The notes under the pieces are model-generated. The model did not search any database. It was given only the letters and a program-made list of their open reading frames with translations, and was not told where the DNA came from. A stretch of 64,000 nucleotides of DNA from Actinospineispora spinosispora DSM 44797. GTDB lineage: Bacteria > Actinomycetota > Actinomycetes > Mycobacteriales > Pseudonocardiaceae. The position numbers were made by a program, and so were the translations under genes. Location: contig NZ_AUBB01000006.1 of NCBI RefSeq assembly GCF_000429025.1, positions 186,001-250,000 on the forward strand, in the 5' to 3' direction. Shown here in pieces: positions 1 to 9,043 of this stretch. Numbering within the stretch: position 1 is the stretch's first letter; each line of letters starts with the position of its first letter.

Positions 1-1721
1 ACCACCACGAGGTCCAGCACCGTCGTCATGCCCAGGGTGAACGCGAAGCCCTTCACCTGACCGACGGCCAGCAGGTACAGCACGGCCGCCGCCAGGAACA
101 TGACCGCGTCGGCGGACAGGATCGTCCGCCGCGCCCTGACCCAGCCTCGTGGCACCGCCGCCTTGAAGCTGCGGCCCTCCCGTACCTCGTCCTTCAGCCG
201 TTCGAAGAAGATCACGAAGGAGTCCGCGGTGATACCGATCGCCACGATGAAACCGGCGACACCGGCCAGGTCCAGGCTGAACCCGACCGATCGGCCGAGC
301 AGGATCAGCACCGCGTAGACCAGCACCGCGGACAGGATCAACGACAGGATCGTCAACACCCCGAGCGCCCGGTAGTAGAACAGGCAGTAGATGAACACCA
401 GACCCAGACCGATCGCACCGGCGATCAGGCCGGCCTGCAGCGAGGCGAGCCCCAGGGTCGCCGACACGGTCTGCGCGTCCGAGGTGGCGAAGGACAACGG
501 CAGCGCGCCGTACTTCAGGATCCCGGACAGGTGCTGGGCCTCGGCCTGGGAGAACCGGCCCTGGATCTCGGTCGGGCCGTTGATCGGGCCGTTGATGACC
601 GGCGCCGAGACGACCTCGCCGTCCAGCACGAACGCGGCCTGCTTGCCGACGTTCGCGGCCGTGTAGTCCGACCAGATGCGGGCACCCGCGCTCTTGAACG
701 TCACGTTGATGACGTTCTCCGCGCGCTGCTGGTCGTACCCGGCACCCGCGGTGTCGATCTCGGTTCCGCGCAGGAACACCGGGCTCAGGATGTACTTCTC
801 GGTGTCCTTCTGGTCGCACGTGACCAGCGGCTTGGTCGGGTCGTCGTACCCGCTCAGCACGTCGTTGCCGGCGCACTGCAGGTTCTGCAGCGCGAGCTGC
901 TGAATGTTCGGGTCCGTGCTCTGCCGGGTCGCCCTGGCCAGCGCGATGCCCTTGACCAGCTGCGGGTCGGCGATGCTCTGCGTCGGGTCGGCCGGGTTCG
1001 GCGGCGGGTTCGGGTTCGGCGGGGCCGCCTTCTTCGGCAGCTGCATGGCGGCCTTGTTCTGAGCCGCGTTCTGGGCCGCCTTGTTCTCCGCCGAGGCCTT
1101 CTGCGCGGCCGGGTGCTGGCTCGCGGAAGCCTTCGTCGTCGCGTGCTGCGCGGGGTGCGGCTCGGGCGTCGCGGGAGTCGTCGGCGGTGCGTCGAGCAGC
1201 GAGACGGCTCCCAGCGGCGCGGACGAGCCGGGGCCGGGCTTGAGCGGCTGGGTGGGTGTCGTGCTGCCCGGCTTCGCGCCACCGGTACCGGGCGCGGCGG
1301 GCGCACCCGGAGTCCCCGGTGCCGGTGGCGGCGGTGTCGCCGTGTACGGCCCGCCGATCACCGTGCGCAGCTGCAGCTGGGCCGGCTGCGCCAGATCCTT
1401 CGCCTTGTCCCCCTGGTCACCGGGAACCGTGATGATCAGGTTGGAGCCGTCCTGCACCACCTCGGCGCCACTGATACCCAGGCCGTTGACCCGGGTGTCG
1501 ATGATGCCCCTGGCGAGGGTCAGCTGTTCCTTGGAAGGCGGCTGTCCGTTGTCGGTGCGCGCGGTCAACGTGACCCGCGTGCCACCTTCCAGGTCGATAC
1601 CCAGCTTGGGTTTCGGCTGGCGGTCACCGGTGAAGAACACCAGCGCGTAGAGCAGGACGACGATGCCAAGGAACGCCGCCAGATACCGCAATGGGCGGAT
1701 GTGCCCGGCCGGTGGTGCCAA
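1..1721 (-). CDS. secD: SecD, protein-export membrane subunit (C-terminus cut by window edge)
   Basis: SecD partners SecF on the Sec translocon and uses the proton gradient to help release exported proteins on the outer face of the membrane. The protein begins with a transmembrane helix at about residues 11-29, followed by the family motif GIDLEGGTRVTL. A large first periplasmic domain follows, then the helix bundle with FVIFFERLKDE; the frame is still open at base 1. A Pro/Ala/Gln/Lys-rich insertion lies at roughly residues 125-240, as is usual in actinobacterial SecD. I chose a TTG start (1719-1721) because GAAGAGGG lies about 9 bases upstream and the frame has a stop just before it, with no ATG or GTG in between. 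It follows yajC on the same strand, the normal yajC-secD-secF order; secF should lie to the left of the window. Confidence 0.95.
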   Translation of the reverse strand, partial: MAPPAGHIRPLRYLAAFLGIVVLLYALVFFTGDRQPKPKLGIDLEGGTRVTLTARTDNGQPPSKEQLTLARGIIDTRVNGLGISGAEVVQDGSNLIITVPGDQGDKAKDLAQPAQLQLRTVIGGPYTATPPPPAPGTPGAPAAPGTGGAKPGSTTPTQPLKPGPGSSAPLGAVSLLDAPPTTPATPEPHPAQHATTKASASQHPAAQKASAENKAAQNAAQNKAAMQLPKKAAPPNPNPPPNPADPTQSIADPQLVKGIALARATRQSTDPNIQQLALQNLQCAGNDVLSGYDDPTKPLVTCDQKDTEKYILSPVFLRGTEIDTAGAGYDQQRAENVINVTFKSAGARIWSDYTAANVGKQAAFVLDGEVVSAPVINGPINGPTEIQGRFSQAEAQHLSGILKYGALPLSFATSDAQTVSATLGLASLQAGLIAGAIGLGLVFIYCLFYYRALGVLTILSLILSAVLVYAVLILLGRSVGFSLDLAGVAGFIVAIGITADSFVIFFERLKDEVREGRSFKAAVPRGWVRARRTILSADAVMFLAAAVLYLLAVGQVKGFAFTLGMTTVLDLVV

Positions 1722-1831
1722 CTCGAAAACCCTCTTCCACTGTGATCAACGCCCGGCGACCGACGGACAGCCCGGCGCGCGCGATGCTAGCGAGCGCCGG
1801 TGCGCCCGTTCACCGCAACCCTCTGGGCCAC

Positions 1832-2269
1832 TCAGGCGTTGCCGCGCCCACCGGTGGTGCCGTTTGCCGAGGACTCGGGCTCGCTGTCGGCCTTCGTCTC
1901 GGTCTTCGCGTCGCCGCTGGGCGTGACCTCCGGCGTCGCGGTCGCTGACGGAGTCTCAGAAACCGGAGCCTCGATGCGCTCCTGCTCCGGGCCCTCGTCG
2001 GTGTGCTCGGCCTGCGGGTTGACCTTCTCCCGGACGGCCTGACGGATCCAGGTGGTGACCACGCCGGGCGCGATCTCGATGTCGATCGTGTCCTCGTAGC
2101 TGGCGTCCACGACGGTGCCGCGCAGACCGGAGGTGGTCATCACGACATCACCCTCGGTGATCGCCTTCTGGAGCTCGGCCATCTGCGCGGCGGCAGCCTT
2201 CTGCTTGCGGCCGCTGAGAAAGATCGGGATGAACAGGAGGATGATGAGGAGTGGGAACAGGTATTCCAT
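1832..2269 (-). CDS. yajC: YajC, preprotein translocase accessory subunit
   Basis: Small single-pass membrane protein of the SecDF-YajC subcomplex, 145 residues. The N-terminus is one hydrophobic helix (residues 3-20, PLLIILLFIPIFLSG), followed by the basic stretch RKQK and the YajC domain with ITEGDVVMTTSGLRGTV. The C-terminal third is a Glu/Thr/Pro/Ser-rich tail of low complexity, typical of actinobacterial versions and probably disordered. It lies between ruvB and secD on the same strand, with 42 bases to ruvB, so it is likely co-transcribed with the ruv genes. Confidence 0.95.
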   Translation of the reverse strand: MEYLFPLLIILLFIPIFLSGRKQKAAAAQMAELQKAITEGDVVMTTSGLRGTVVDASYEDTIDIEIAPGVVTTWIRQAVREKVNPQAEHTDEGPEQERIEAPVSETPSATATPEVTPSGDAKTETKADSEPESSANGTTGGRGNA

Positions 2270-2311
2270 GGTCTCCGTACTTCCGCGTGAGGGCAGTTGA
2301 GTTTGCCAGCC

Positions 2312-3358
2312 TCACGTCCCGAACAACGTAGGTGGGGGTTCCCCCTGCTCCCCCGCCGCGTTCGGCGGCGGCTCCAGGTTCAGGTGCCGCCAGGCACCGG
2401 CGGTGGCAACCCGGCCACGCGGTGTGCGCGCCAACATGCCGGCACGCACGAGATAAGGCTCGCAAACCTCTTCTACGGTAGCGGGTTCCTCGCCGACCGC
2501 GACGGCCAGCGTCGATACCCCGACCGGTCCGCCGCCGAAAGAACGCACCAGAGCGGTCAGCACGGCACGGTCCAGGCGGTCCAGACCGAGCTCGTCGACG
2601 TCGTACACGGCCAGCGCGGCGCGGGCGATGTCGCGGGTCACGGCACCGTCCGCGCGCACCTGCGCGTAGTCACGGACACGGCGCAGCAGCCGGTTCGCGA
2701 TGCGGGGTGTGCCCCGCGAGCGCCGGGCGATCTCCTCGCCGCCGTCGGGGCGCAGGTCGACGTCGAGGATGACGGCGGCGCGACGCAGCACCTGCTCCAG
2801 CTCGGCGGGTTCGTAGAACTCCATGTGCGCGGTGAAGCCGAACCGGTCGCGCAGCGGCCCGGTCAGCGCGCCTGCCCGGGTGGTGGCCCCGACCAGTGTG
2901 AACGGTGCGACGTCCAGCGGGATGCTGGTCGCGCCCGGCCCCTTACCGACGACGACGTCGACCCGGAAGTCTTCCATCGCGAGGTACAGCATCTCCTCGG
3001 CGGGGCGGGCGATGCGGTGGATCTCGTCGATGAACAGCACGTCGCCGGGCAGCAGGTTGGACAGCATCGCGGCCAGGTCGCCGGCGCGTTCCAGCGCGGG
3101 CCCCGAGGTGATGCGGATCGCCGCACCCATCTCCGCCGCGATGATCATCGAGAGGCTCGTCTTGCCGAGACCGGGAGGACCGGACAACAGCACGTGGTCG
3201 GGCGGGTCGCCTCGACGGCGAGCACCTTCGAGGACCAGCTCGAGCTGTTCGCGGACCCGGGGCTGGCCGATGAACTCGGTCAGGCGCTTCGGGCGCAGTG
3301 TGGCCTCGGTGGCCAGGTCCTCGTCCTCGACGTGCGCGGACACCGCTGGATCGGTCAC
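2312..3358 (-). CDS. ruvB: RuvB, Holliday-junction branch-migration ATPase
   Basis: Hexameric AAA+ motor that drives branch migration on RuvA-bound Holliday junctions. 348 residues, normal length. Visible motifs: N-terminal [12 protein letters not shown], Walker [12 protein letters not shown] (about residues 65-75), Walker B FIDEIHR, the sensor segment [18 protein letters not shown], and the C-terminal winged helix. The GTG start is 7 bases after the ruvA stop, so the ruvC-ruvA-ruvB order is transcriptionally tight. The protein ends with a Pro/Glu-rich tail ([20 protein letters not shown]). Confidence 0.97.
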   Translation of the reverse strand: MTDPAVSAHVEDEDLATEATLRPKRLTEFIGQPRVREQLELVLEGARRRGDPPDHVLLSGPPGLGKTSLSMIIAAEMGAAIRITSGPALERAGDLAAMLSNLLPGDVLFIDEIHRIARPAEEMLYLAMEDFRVDVVVGKGPGATSIPLDVAPFTLVGATTRAGALTGPLRDRFGFTAHMEFYEPAELEQVLRRAAVILDVDLRPDGGEEIARRSRGTPRIANRLLRRVRDYAQVRADGAVTRDIARAALAVYDVDELGLDRLDRAVLTALVRSFGGGPVGVSTLAVAVGEEPATVEEVCEPYLVRAGMLARTPRGRVATAGAWRHLNLEPPPNAAGEQGEPPPTLFGT

Positions 3359-3365
3359 GGCCGCA

Positions 3366-3968
3366 TCACCGCGCGTTGCCCAGCCTGCTCAGCGCGGTGC
3401 GCAGGGTCTTCGAGGTGTCCACCGGTCCCTCGCTGTTCTCCGCGAGCACGGCGTCGACGGTCTGCTCGGCCTGTTTCGCGGCGAACCCGAGCCCGATCAA
3501 CGCCTCGACCACGTGGTCCCGGCCGGACGCCGGCACCGAGGCCGCCAGCTGGGTGCCACCCGTGGGCGCGGCGGTGACCTTGTCCCGCAGCTCCAGCGCC
3601 ATGCGCTCGGCACCCTTGCGCCCGATGCCGGGGACGCGCATGAGCATCTTCAGGTCGCCGTCCACCAACGCCTGGCGCAACGCGTCGGGGTCCAGTACCG
3701 CGAGTGTGGCGAGTGCGACCTTGGGTCCGACACCGCTCACGGTCTGCAGCAACGTGAACAGCTCGCTCATGTCGGCGTCGGCGAAGCCGTAGAGCGTCAG
3801 CGAGTCCTCACGTACGACCAACACGGTGAACAGCCGCGACTCCTCGCCGCGACGCAGGGTCGCCAGCGTGCCGGGCGTCGCGTGCACGGCGAGACCGACC
3901 CCGCCGACCTCGACCACGGCGTGATCGAGCCCGATCGAGAGCACCGGTCCGCGCACCGAAGAGATCAC
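3366..3968 (-). CDS. ruvA: RuvA, Holliday-junction DNA-binding subunit
   Basis: Tetramer that holds the four-way junction open and loads RuvB. 200 residues, with the N-terminal OB fold ([20 protein letters not shown]), paired helix-hairpin-helix motifs ([15 protein letters not shown] and [20 protein letters not shown]), and a C-terminal three-helix RuvB-binding domain ([20 protein letters not shown]). I chose the GTG at 3966-3968 because GAGGAA sits 9 bases upstream and the residues match family N-termini. A GTG three codons earlier lies directly against the ribosome site. The start is 5 bases after the ruvC stop. Confidence 0.96.
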   Translation of the reverse strand: MISSVRGPVLSIGLDHAVVEVGGVGLAVHATPGTLATLRRGEESRLFTVLVVREDSLTLYGFADADMSELFTLLQTVSGVGPKVALATLAVLDPDALRQALVDGDLKMLMRVPGIGRKGAERMALELRDKVTAAPTGGTQLAASVPASGRDHVVEALIGLGFAAKQAEQTVDAVLAENSEGPVDTSKTLRTALSRLGNAR

Positions 3969-3973
3969 TGCAC

Positions 3974-4540
3974 TCACTTCCTCTTTGCCGCGGCCTCGGC
4001 CAGGCGCGCCCGATGCGCCTTGGCCAGCCTGTCGGAGGCCGCCTTGGCCTCGGCCATCCGGTCGATCATGGGACCACGCCAGCTGTGGCAGATGGCGAGC
4101 GCGAGGGCGTCGGCGACGTCGGCGGGACGCGGCTTCTCCTCCAGCCGGAGCAATCTGGTCACCATCGTGGTCACCTGTTCCTTCTCCGCCCGGCCCGAGC
4201 CGGTCACCGCCGCCTTGACCTCGCTGGGGGTATGGAACACCACGCGCAGTCCGGCCTGTGCGGCGACCAAGGCCACGACGCCACTGGCCTGCGCCGTGCC
4301 CATGACGGTGCGGATGTTGCTCTGGCTGAACACCCGCTCGATCGCGACGACGTCGGGCCGATGGGTGGCGATGACCTCGCGCACCGCGTCCGCGACGGTC
4401 AGCAGCCGACGTTCGACGGGCGAGTCCGGCGGCGTGCGCACCACACCGAAGTCGACGCAGCTGACCTGCCGCCCACCGGTCCCGTCGATCACCCCGAAGC
4501 CACAGCGGGTCAGTCCGGGGTCGACGCCGAGCACCCGCAT
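3974..4540 (-). CDS. ruvC: RuvC, Holliday-junction resolvase
   Basis: Endonuclease that cuts Holliday junctions symmetrically; 188 residues. The first acidic ligand is in [14 protein letters not shown], the second in [12 protein letters not shown], and the C-terminal acidic pair in [17 protein letters not shown] chose the ATG at 4538-4540, which has a strong GAGGAGG about 8 bases upstream; a longer reading frame to 4567 lacks these features. It is the first gene of ruvCAB. In many actinobacteria yebC lies just upstream, but here a 6.8-kb accessory block (about 4637-11424) separates them. Confidence 0.96.
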   Translation of the reverse strand: MRVLGVDPGLTRCGFGVIDGTGGRQVSCVDFGVVRTPPDSPVERRLLTVADAVREVIATHRPDVVAIERVFSQSNIRTVMGTAQASGVVALVAAQAGLRVVFHTPSEVKAAVTGSGRAEKEQVTTMVTRLLRLEEKPRPADVADALALAICHSWRGPMIDRMAEAKAASDRLAKAHRARLAEAAAKRK

Positions 4541-4636
4541 GACGACGCCCCCCTCCTCGACGACCACGAACGCCTGTTCGACGGCTGAGGTTACCGGTCA
4601 CCCCCACGCGCCCCGGCACCCGACGCGCCGCAGCTC

Positions 4637-4690
4637 ACAACCCGTGAGTGATTTGGGCTGCCATGGCAGCCCAAATCACTCACGGGTTGT
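4637..4690. repeat. Perfect 54-bp palindrome overlapping the amidohydrolase stop codon
   Basis: Two 27-base arms meet at 4663/4664 with no loop and no mismatch. The outer part reads ACAACCCGTGAGTG and the centre GCTGCCATGGCAGC. The right arm contains the last codons and TGA stop (4680-4682) of the amidohydrolase. The left arm has the mirror-image TGA at 4645-4647, though no plus-strand gene ends there. It probably forms a strong terminator hairpin or cruciform. The CGTGAGTG core is shared with the palindrome at 15093-15140. Confidence 0.9.
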
Positions 4691-5651
4691 TCTTGGTGCC
4701 GCCCATGCGGAACAGCCTCTCGGCGGTACCGTGGGCGATGGCTTCCTTGTCGTTCGGGCTGAGCGGGACGCGGTCCAGGAAGTCCTGGGACGCGCCCATG
4801 GTCCAGTACGGGTAGTCGGCGGAGAACATGATCCGTTCGACACCCACCTGGAGCACCAGGTCCAGGAAGACCGAGCTGTAGTTGAACCCGCTGGTCGTGT
4901 AGTAGAGGTTCTCCCGGAGGTAGGCGCCGACCGGGCGCTTCAACCCGGTCACGTCACTCGTGAGCGAGGTCTCCACGCGGGGCATCATCGACACGAGCCC
5001 CTCCCCGAGGTGACCGATGACGACCTGCAGCTCGGGGTAGCGGTCGAACACACCCCCGACGATCATCCGCAGGACGTGCACGGCGGTGTCGATGTGCCAG
5101 CCCCAGGCCCAGCTGGACAGCCGCGCGGTCACCTCCGGGGCGAACCCCGAGTACGAGGCGTCGATCACCGCCTGAGGCGGCGGCATCGGGTGCAGGTAGA
5201 CCGGCATCCCCAGCTTCTCGGCCTGCTCCAGGATCGGCCAGAAGTGGGTGTCGTCCAGGTAGCGGCCCCGGGTGTGGCCGTTGATCAGCACACCGACGAA
5301 CCCGTACTCCTCCCGTGTGCGGGTCAGCTCGTTCGCGGCGTCGACCGGCGCGGCGGTCGGCACGGTGGCGAACCCGGCGAACCGGTCGGGGTAGCGCCGC
5401 ACCGCCTGCCCCCGGTGGTCGTTCTCCTGCCGCGCGATCGCCACGGCGGTCTCGGCGTCGAGCTGTTCCACGCCGGGCGGACCGAGCGACAGGATCTGCA
5501 CGTCGATGCCGGCCTCGTCCATCGCGGCGATCCGGCGCTCGCCGATGTCACCGAGCTTGTCGGCGAGGTCGACGTCGCGCTTCAGGTGGGGCGCGATCGC
5601 GTCCAGGTAGCCGGGACTCGCGTGGTGCTCTTCGAGCGTGATCGTGCGCAT
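4680..5651 (-). CDS. Amidohydrolase-2 family metal-dependent hydrolase or decarboxylase
   Basis: 323-residue TIM-barrel protein of the amidohydrolase-2 family, which includes aminocarboxymuconate-semialdehyde and gamma-resorcylate decarboxylases. Visible are the N-terminal metal-site motif LEEHHAS, the histidines in VYLHPMPPP and VIGHLGEG, and the C-terminal metal-ligand segment MFSADYPYW followed by GTAERLF. The substrate cannot be read from sequence; these families act on aromatic or heteroaromatic carboxylates. It starts 16 bases after the kinase gene at 5668, so it may be the last gene of the sugar-transporter operon, which would be an unusual partner. The stop codon lies inside the palindrome at 4637-4690. 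Confidence 0.82.
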   Translation of the reverse strand: MRTITLEEHHASPGYLDAIAPHLKRDVDLADKLGDIGERRIAAMDEAGIDVQILSLGPPGVEQLDAETAVAIARQENDHRGQAVRRYPDRFAGFATVPTAAPVDAANELTRTREEYGFVGVLINGHTRGRYLDDTHFWPILEQAEKLGMPVYLHPMPPPQAVIDASYSGFAPEVTARLSSWAWGWHIDTAVHVLRMIVGGVFDRYPELQVVIGHLGEGLVSMMPRVETSLTSDVTGLKRPVGAYLRENLYYTTSGFNYSSVFLDLVLQVGVERIMFSADYPYWTMGASQDFLDRVPLSPNDKEAIAHGTAERLFRMGGTKNNP

Positions 5652-5667
5652 GCCGGTTCCCCCTCGG

Positions 5668-6300
5668 TCATCCGATATCCGACATCGTGACTACCAGATC
5701 GGCGCGGAGCCTGGTCTCAGCGACCGTGCGGGCGTTGCGCTCGTCCGAGCCCAGCGTCCGTTCCCAGGCCTCCTCGGGGGTGCGGCCGTAGAACTCGTGA
5801 CGCGCGGCGAGCCTGCGTTTGCGCAGGTCGTCGTCGACATCGACGAACCACACCTCGTCGCACAGGTCGCGGACCGACCCCCACGGGCCGTCGAGCAACA
5901 GGTAGTTGCCCTCGGTGATGACCAGCTCGACCTCGGACGGCACCGGGACCGCCGACTGGATCGCGTCCTCGATCTCCCTGCGGAACTCCGGCGCCCACAC
6001 CAGCTGCTCGGCCGGGTCGCGCAACCTGCGCAGCATCGCCACGTAGCCGGCGGCGTCGAACGTCTCCGGAGCGCCCTTGACCTCTCTGAGCCCCAGCTCG
6101 CGCAGGGATCGGTCGGCGATGTGGAACCCGTCCATCCCGACCAGCGCGGCACGCACACCCTTGGCGTTGACCTCGGCCAGCAGCGCCTCGGCGAACGTGG
6201 ACTTGCCGCCGCCGGGCTGCCCCGCGATGCCCAGCAGTGCACGCCCTCGCCCGGCCAGCCGACAGGCCCGCGTCACGTGCTCCTCGGCGAGCGGGCTCAC
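5668..6300 (-). CDS. P-loop nucleoside/sugar kinase-like protein (FrcK-like)
   Basis: 210-residue P-loop protein of the uridine kinase/pantothenate kinase-like group. Walker A is GIAGQPGGGKSTFAEALL near residues 24-41, followed by LVGMDGFHIADRSL (candidate catalytic Asp) and VITEGNYLLLDGPWG. Proteins of this type sit at the end of frcBCA-K fructose-import operons in rhizobia. Here too it follows an FrcB/C/A-like transporter and a PfkB kinase, sharing a GTGA overlap with the latter. Its substrate is unknown; a phosphorylation step in the imported sugar's pathway is an inference. Confidence 0.8.
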   Translation of the reverse strand: MSPLAEEHVTRACRLAGRGRALLGIAGQPGGGKSTFAEALLAEVNAKGVRAALVGMDGFHIADRSLRELGLREVKGAPETFDAAGYVAMLRRLRDPAEQLVWAPEFRREIEDAIQSAVPVPSEVELVITEGNYLLLDGPWGSVRDLCDEVWFVDVDDDLRKRRLAARHEFYGRTPEEAWERTLGSDERNARTVAETRLRADLVVTMSDIG

Positions 6301-7238
6301 CGGGCCCTGGCCAGACCGGCCAGCTCCGTCGCGGCCGCGCTCAGCTCGGCCTCATCGAGCCAGGCGCGCGCACCCAGCCGACCGCATCTGATCGCGGCGA
6401 CCCTGGAGGCGAACGACGCGGCGGCGTGCACCGACGCCGCTCCCCCGGCGACGGCCGCCGCGAGCGCGCCGTGGAACACGTCCCCGGCGCCGAGCGTGTC
6501 CACCGGCCGCACCCGGGGCACCTCGACGCCGCCGCGCTCGCCGTCGAGGGTGCTCCACCGGACCGGCCTCGGGCCGTCCGTCACCAGCACCGTCGGCACG
6601 CCGCGCCGATGCAGGTGGTCGGCGACGCCGTACGGGTCATCGCCGGCTCGTCTGCCGTCGGGCGGGGTGAAGTCCGCCGAGCAGGCCGCCACCTCGATCC
6701 GGGGCAGCAGGCGGGCGACCTCGTCCTTCCAGCTGCCGGCGTCCAGCAGCACCGGGACGTTCGCCTGCGCCGCGAGGGTGGCGACCCGGGCGGCGACCGC
6801 GGGATGGTGGCCGTCCACCAGGACCGCGCCCGCGCCGTCGAGGACCCGGTTGACGACGGCGGTCGCCTCGACACCCCGGTTGCCCAGTGCACCCGGCGAG
6901 ACGACCGTCCGGTCACCGGTGTGCACGTCGACGAGCGCGCTGGCCACGGGTAGCCGCCAGCCCGGCGGCGCGAGGTCCACGACCTCGACGCCGTGCTCCG
7001 CCAGGTCGGCGTGCACCGCGGTCGTCACCGGACCGTCCCCGATCGCGGTGACCAGCCGGGCACGTCCCAGCAGCGCCGCGGCGGTGACCGCGGCATTGGC
7101 GGCGGGTCCGCCCGCCACCAGCTCACCACCGACCGACCGCTCCTTGCGTCCCCAGGTCGGCGGCCCGGACACGTGGTGCACGACGTCGAGCGTGGTCAGC
7201 CCGACACACAGCACGATGCCGCGCGGCGACCGGTTCAC
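6297..7238 (-). CDS. PfkB-family carbohydrate kinase
   Basis: 313-residue ribokinase-fold enzyme. The N-terminal substrate-lid region has GLTTLDVVHHV and GGPAANAAVTAA. The C-terminal ATP/anion-hole signature is VDTLGAGDVFHGAL with the catalytic Asp in GAGD (about residue 240). The GTG start overlaps the upstream ATPase stop by GTGA, so translation is coupled. The sugar is not given by the motifs. With an FrcBCA-like importer upstream, fructose or a related ketose is the first candidate. Confidence 0.88.
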   Translation of the reverse strand: MNRSPRGIVLCVGLTTLDVVHHVSGPPTWGRKERSVGGELVAGGPAANAAVTAAALLGRARLVTAIGDGPVTTAVHADLAEHGVEVVDLAPPGWRLPVASALVDVHTGDRTVVSPGALGNRGVEATAVVNRVLDGAGAVLVDGHHPAVAARVATLAAQANVPVLLDAGSWKDEVARLLPRIEVAACSADFTPPDGRRAGDDPYGVADHLHRRGVPTVLVTDGPRPVRWSTLDGERGGVEVPRVRPVDTLGAGDVFHGALAAAVAGGAASVHAAASFASRVAAIRCGRLGARAWLDEAELSAAATELAGLARAR

Positions 7239-8059
7239 TCGGCCGGCCGGTGGTTGAGCTCGGCCTTCTGGTCGACCAGCTCGCCGCTCTCGGTGAGCCG
7301 CAACGCACCGGTCATGAGCGACACCACCTCGTTCATCGCGTAGTCGTCCGGTTTGACCACCGCGACCCGCTTGCCCAACCGATGTACATGGATCCGATCC
7401 GCGATCTCGAACACGTGCGGCATGTTATGGCTGATCAACACAACCGGCAGCCCGCTGTCCCGAATTCGCCGGATCAGGTCCAGCACCATCGACGACTCCC
7501 GCACGCCGAGCGCGGCCGTCGGCTCGTCCATGATCGCCAGCTTGCTGGCGAACATCGCCGCCCTGGCCACCGCGACGGCCTGACGTTGACCACCGGACAG
7601 CGTCTCGACCAGCTGACCGATGTTCTGCACGGTCGCCACACCGAGCGCGTCGAGCTGGCGCTGCGCCTCCTGCCGCATGCCGCGCCGGTCCAGCGTCCGG
7701 AACAGGGTCCCGAACAGGTCCTTCCTGCGGCGTTCCCTGCCCAGGAACAGGTTGCCCGCGATGTCCATGGCCGGCGCGACGGCGAGGCTCTGGTAGACGG
7801 TCTCGATGCCCGCCTTGCGTGCATCGAGTGGCGAGTGGAACCGCACCTCCTGCCCGTCCAGCCAGACGGTCCCCTCGTCCGGGATGGTCGCGCCGCACAG
7901 CACCTTGATCAGGCTGGACTTGCCCGCGCCGTTGTCCCCGATCACCGCGAGGACCTCGCCCCGGCGCAGGTCGAAGTCGGCACCGTCGATCGCGGTCACG
8001 CTGCCGTAGCGTTTGACCAGGCCCTCGGCCCGCAGCACCGCGTCGCTCGGATCGCTCAC
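7235..8059 (-). CDS. Sugar ABC transporter ATPase (single-domain, FrcA-like)
   Basis: 274-residue ATPase energising import of a monosaccharide. Walker A GDNGAGKSSLIK at about residue 38, signature LSGGQRQAVAVARA at about 150, Walker B LAIMDEPTAALG at about 175, and the switch His in VVLISHNMPHV. It has one ATPase domain, unlike the fused two-domain RbsA/XylG type, and this is characteristic of FrcA-type systems. GTG start overlapping the permease stop (GTGA). Confidence 0.92.
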   Translation of the reverse strand: MSDPSDAVLRAEGLVKRYGSVTAIDGADFDLRRGEVLAVIGDNGAGKSSLIKVLCGATIPDEGTVWLDGQEVRFHSPLDARKAGIETVYQSLAVAPAMDIAGNLFLGRERRRKDLFGTLFRTLDRRGMRQEAQRQLDALGVATVQNIGQLVETLSGGQRQAVAVARAAMFASKLAIMDEPTAALGVRESSMVLDLIRRIRDSGLPVVLISHNMPHVFEIADRIHVHRLGKRVAVVKPDDYAMNEVVSLMTGALRLTESGELVDQKAELNHRPAE

Positions 8060-9036
8060 CGGGACCTCCTCCTGGCCAGCTGGTCCAGCGCGACGGCGAG
8101 GATGACCAACAGGCCGGTCGCCACGTCCTGGTACAGCTCGTCGATGCCGGCCTGGGTGAGCCCGCTGCGCAGCACACTCACGATCAACGCGCCGACCAGC
8201 GTGCCCAGCACCCCGCCCCGGCCGCCGAACAGGCTCGTGCCACCGATCACGACGGCGGTGATGCTGTCCAGGTTGCCGGTCTGGTAGGCGTTCGGGTCCG
8301 CATTGGGGATGCGGCCGAGCGCCTGCCAGGCGGCGAACCCGTAGATCACCCCGGCCAGCAGGTACACGCTGAACAGGGTGCGGTTGACGTGGATACCGGT
8401 CAGCCGCGCGGCCTCCGGGTCGTTGCCGAGCGCGTAGACGTGTCTGCCCCACGCGGTGCGGGTCAGCCCGTACCAGACCAGCCCGAACATGATCAGCGCG
8501 AGCAGCATCCCGACGGTCAGCTCGATCTGCCCGAACAGGTAGAAGCGCTGCCCGAGGACGGTGAGCAGGCCGCCGCCGATCGGGTAGCTCTGCCCGGCCG
8601 CGTAGATGCGTGCTGACGCCGCGACCACGGTCAGCATGCCGAGCGTCACGATGAACGGCGGCAGCCGCAGCGAGGTGACCAGCAGACCGGAGATCGACCC
8701 GACCACGGCGCACAGCACGACACCGGCCACCAGCGCGCCGAACCCACCGGCGCCGGCGAGCTTCGCGATGAGCAGCGTGCCGAACACCATGATCGCGCCG
8801 TTGGCCAGGTCGATGCCGGCGGTCAGGATGATCAGTGTCTGGCCGAGAGCCAGCGTCCCGACCACGAGCGACTGCTGCACCACGAGGCTGAGGTTGTCCG
8901 CGCTGAGGAACGTGTTGGTGATCAGCGAGAACACCACGAGGGCCAGCAGCAGCGCGCAGCTCGGCCCCAACGCGGGGTACTGCAGCACCAGGTCGGAGAC
9001 GGTGACCCGGCGCCGCTGTCCTACCACCGTGCTCAT
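8056..9036 (-). CDS. Sugar ABC transporter permease (RbsC/FrcC family)
   Basis: 326 residues with 9-10 hydrophobic segments, the membrane channel of a ribose/fructose-type importer. Characteristic stretches are QTLIILTAGIDLANGAI, the ATPase-coupling loop region ALGNDPEAARLTGIHVNR, and AVVIGGTSLFGGRGG. I prefer the ATG at 9034-9036, just after the binding-protein stop. A GTG 10 codons earlier (9066) would overlap that gene. It lies between the binding protein and ATPase genes in the usual B-C-A order. Confidence 0.92.
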   Translation of the reverse strand: MSTVVGQRRRVTVSDLVLQYPALGPSCALLLALVVFSLITNTFLSADNLSLVVQQSLVVGTLALGQTLIILTAGIDLANGAIMVFGTLLIAKLAGAGGFGALVAGVVLCAVVGSISGLLVTSLRLPPFIVTLGMLTVVAASARIYAAGQSYPIGGGLLTVLGQRFYLFGQIELTVGMLLALIMFGLVWYGLTRTAWGRHVYALGNDPEAARLTGIHVNRTLFSVYLLAGVIYGFAAWQALGRIPNADPNAYQTGNLDSITAVVIGGTSLFGGRGGVLGTLVGALIVSVLRSGLTQAGIDELYQDVATGLLVILAVALDQLARRRSR

Positions 9037-9043
9037 CGAAGGA

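Noticed and set aside
2823..5690. A 955-codon open plus-strand frame across ruvB-ruvC and the amidohydrolase
   Set aside because: It is antisense to four clearly recognised genes, has Arg/Ser/Pro-rich composition typical of shadow frames in high-GC DNA, and no domain.
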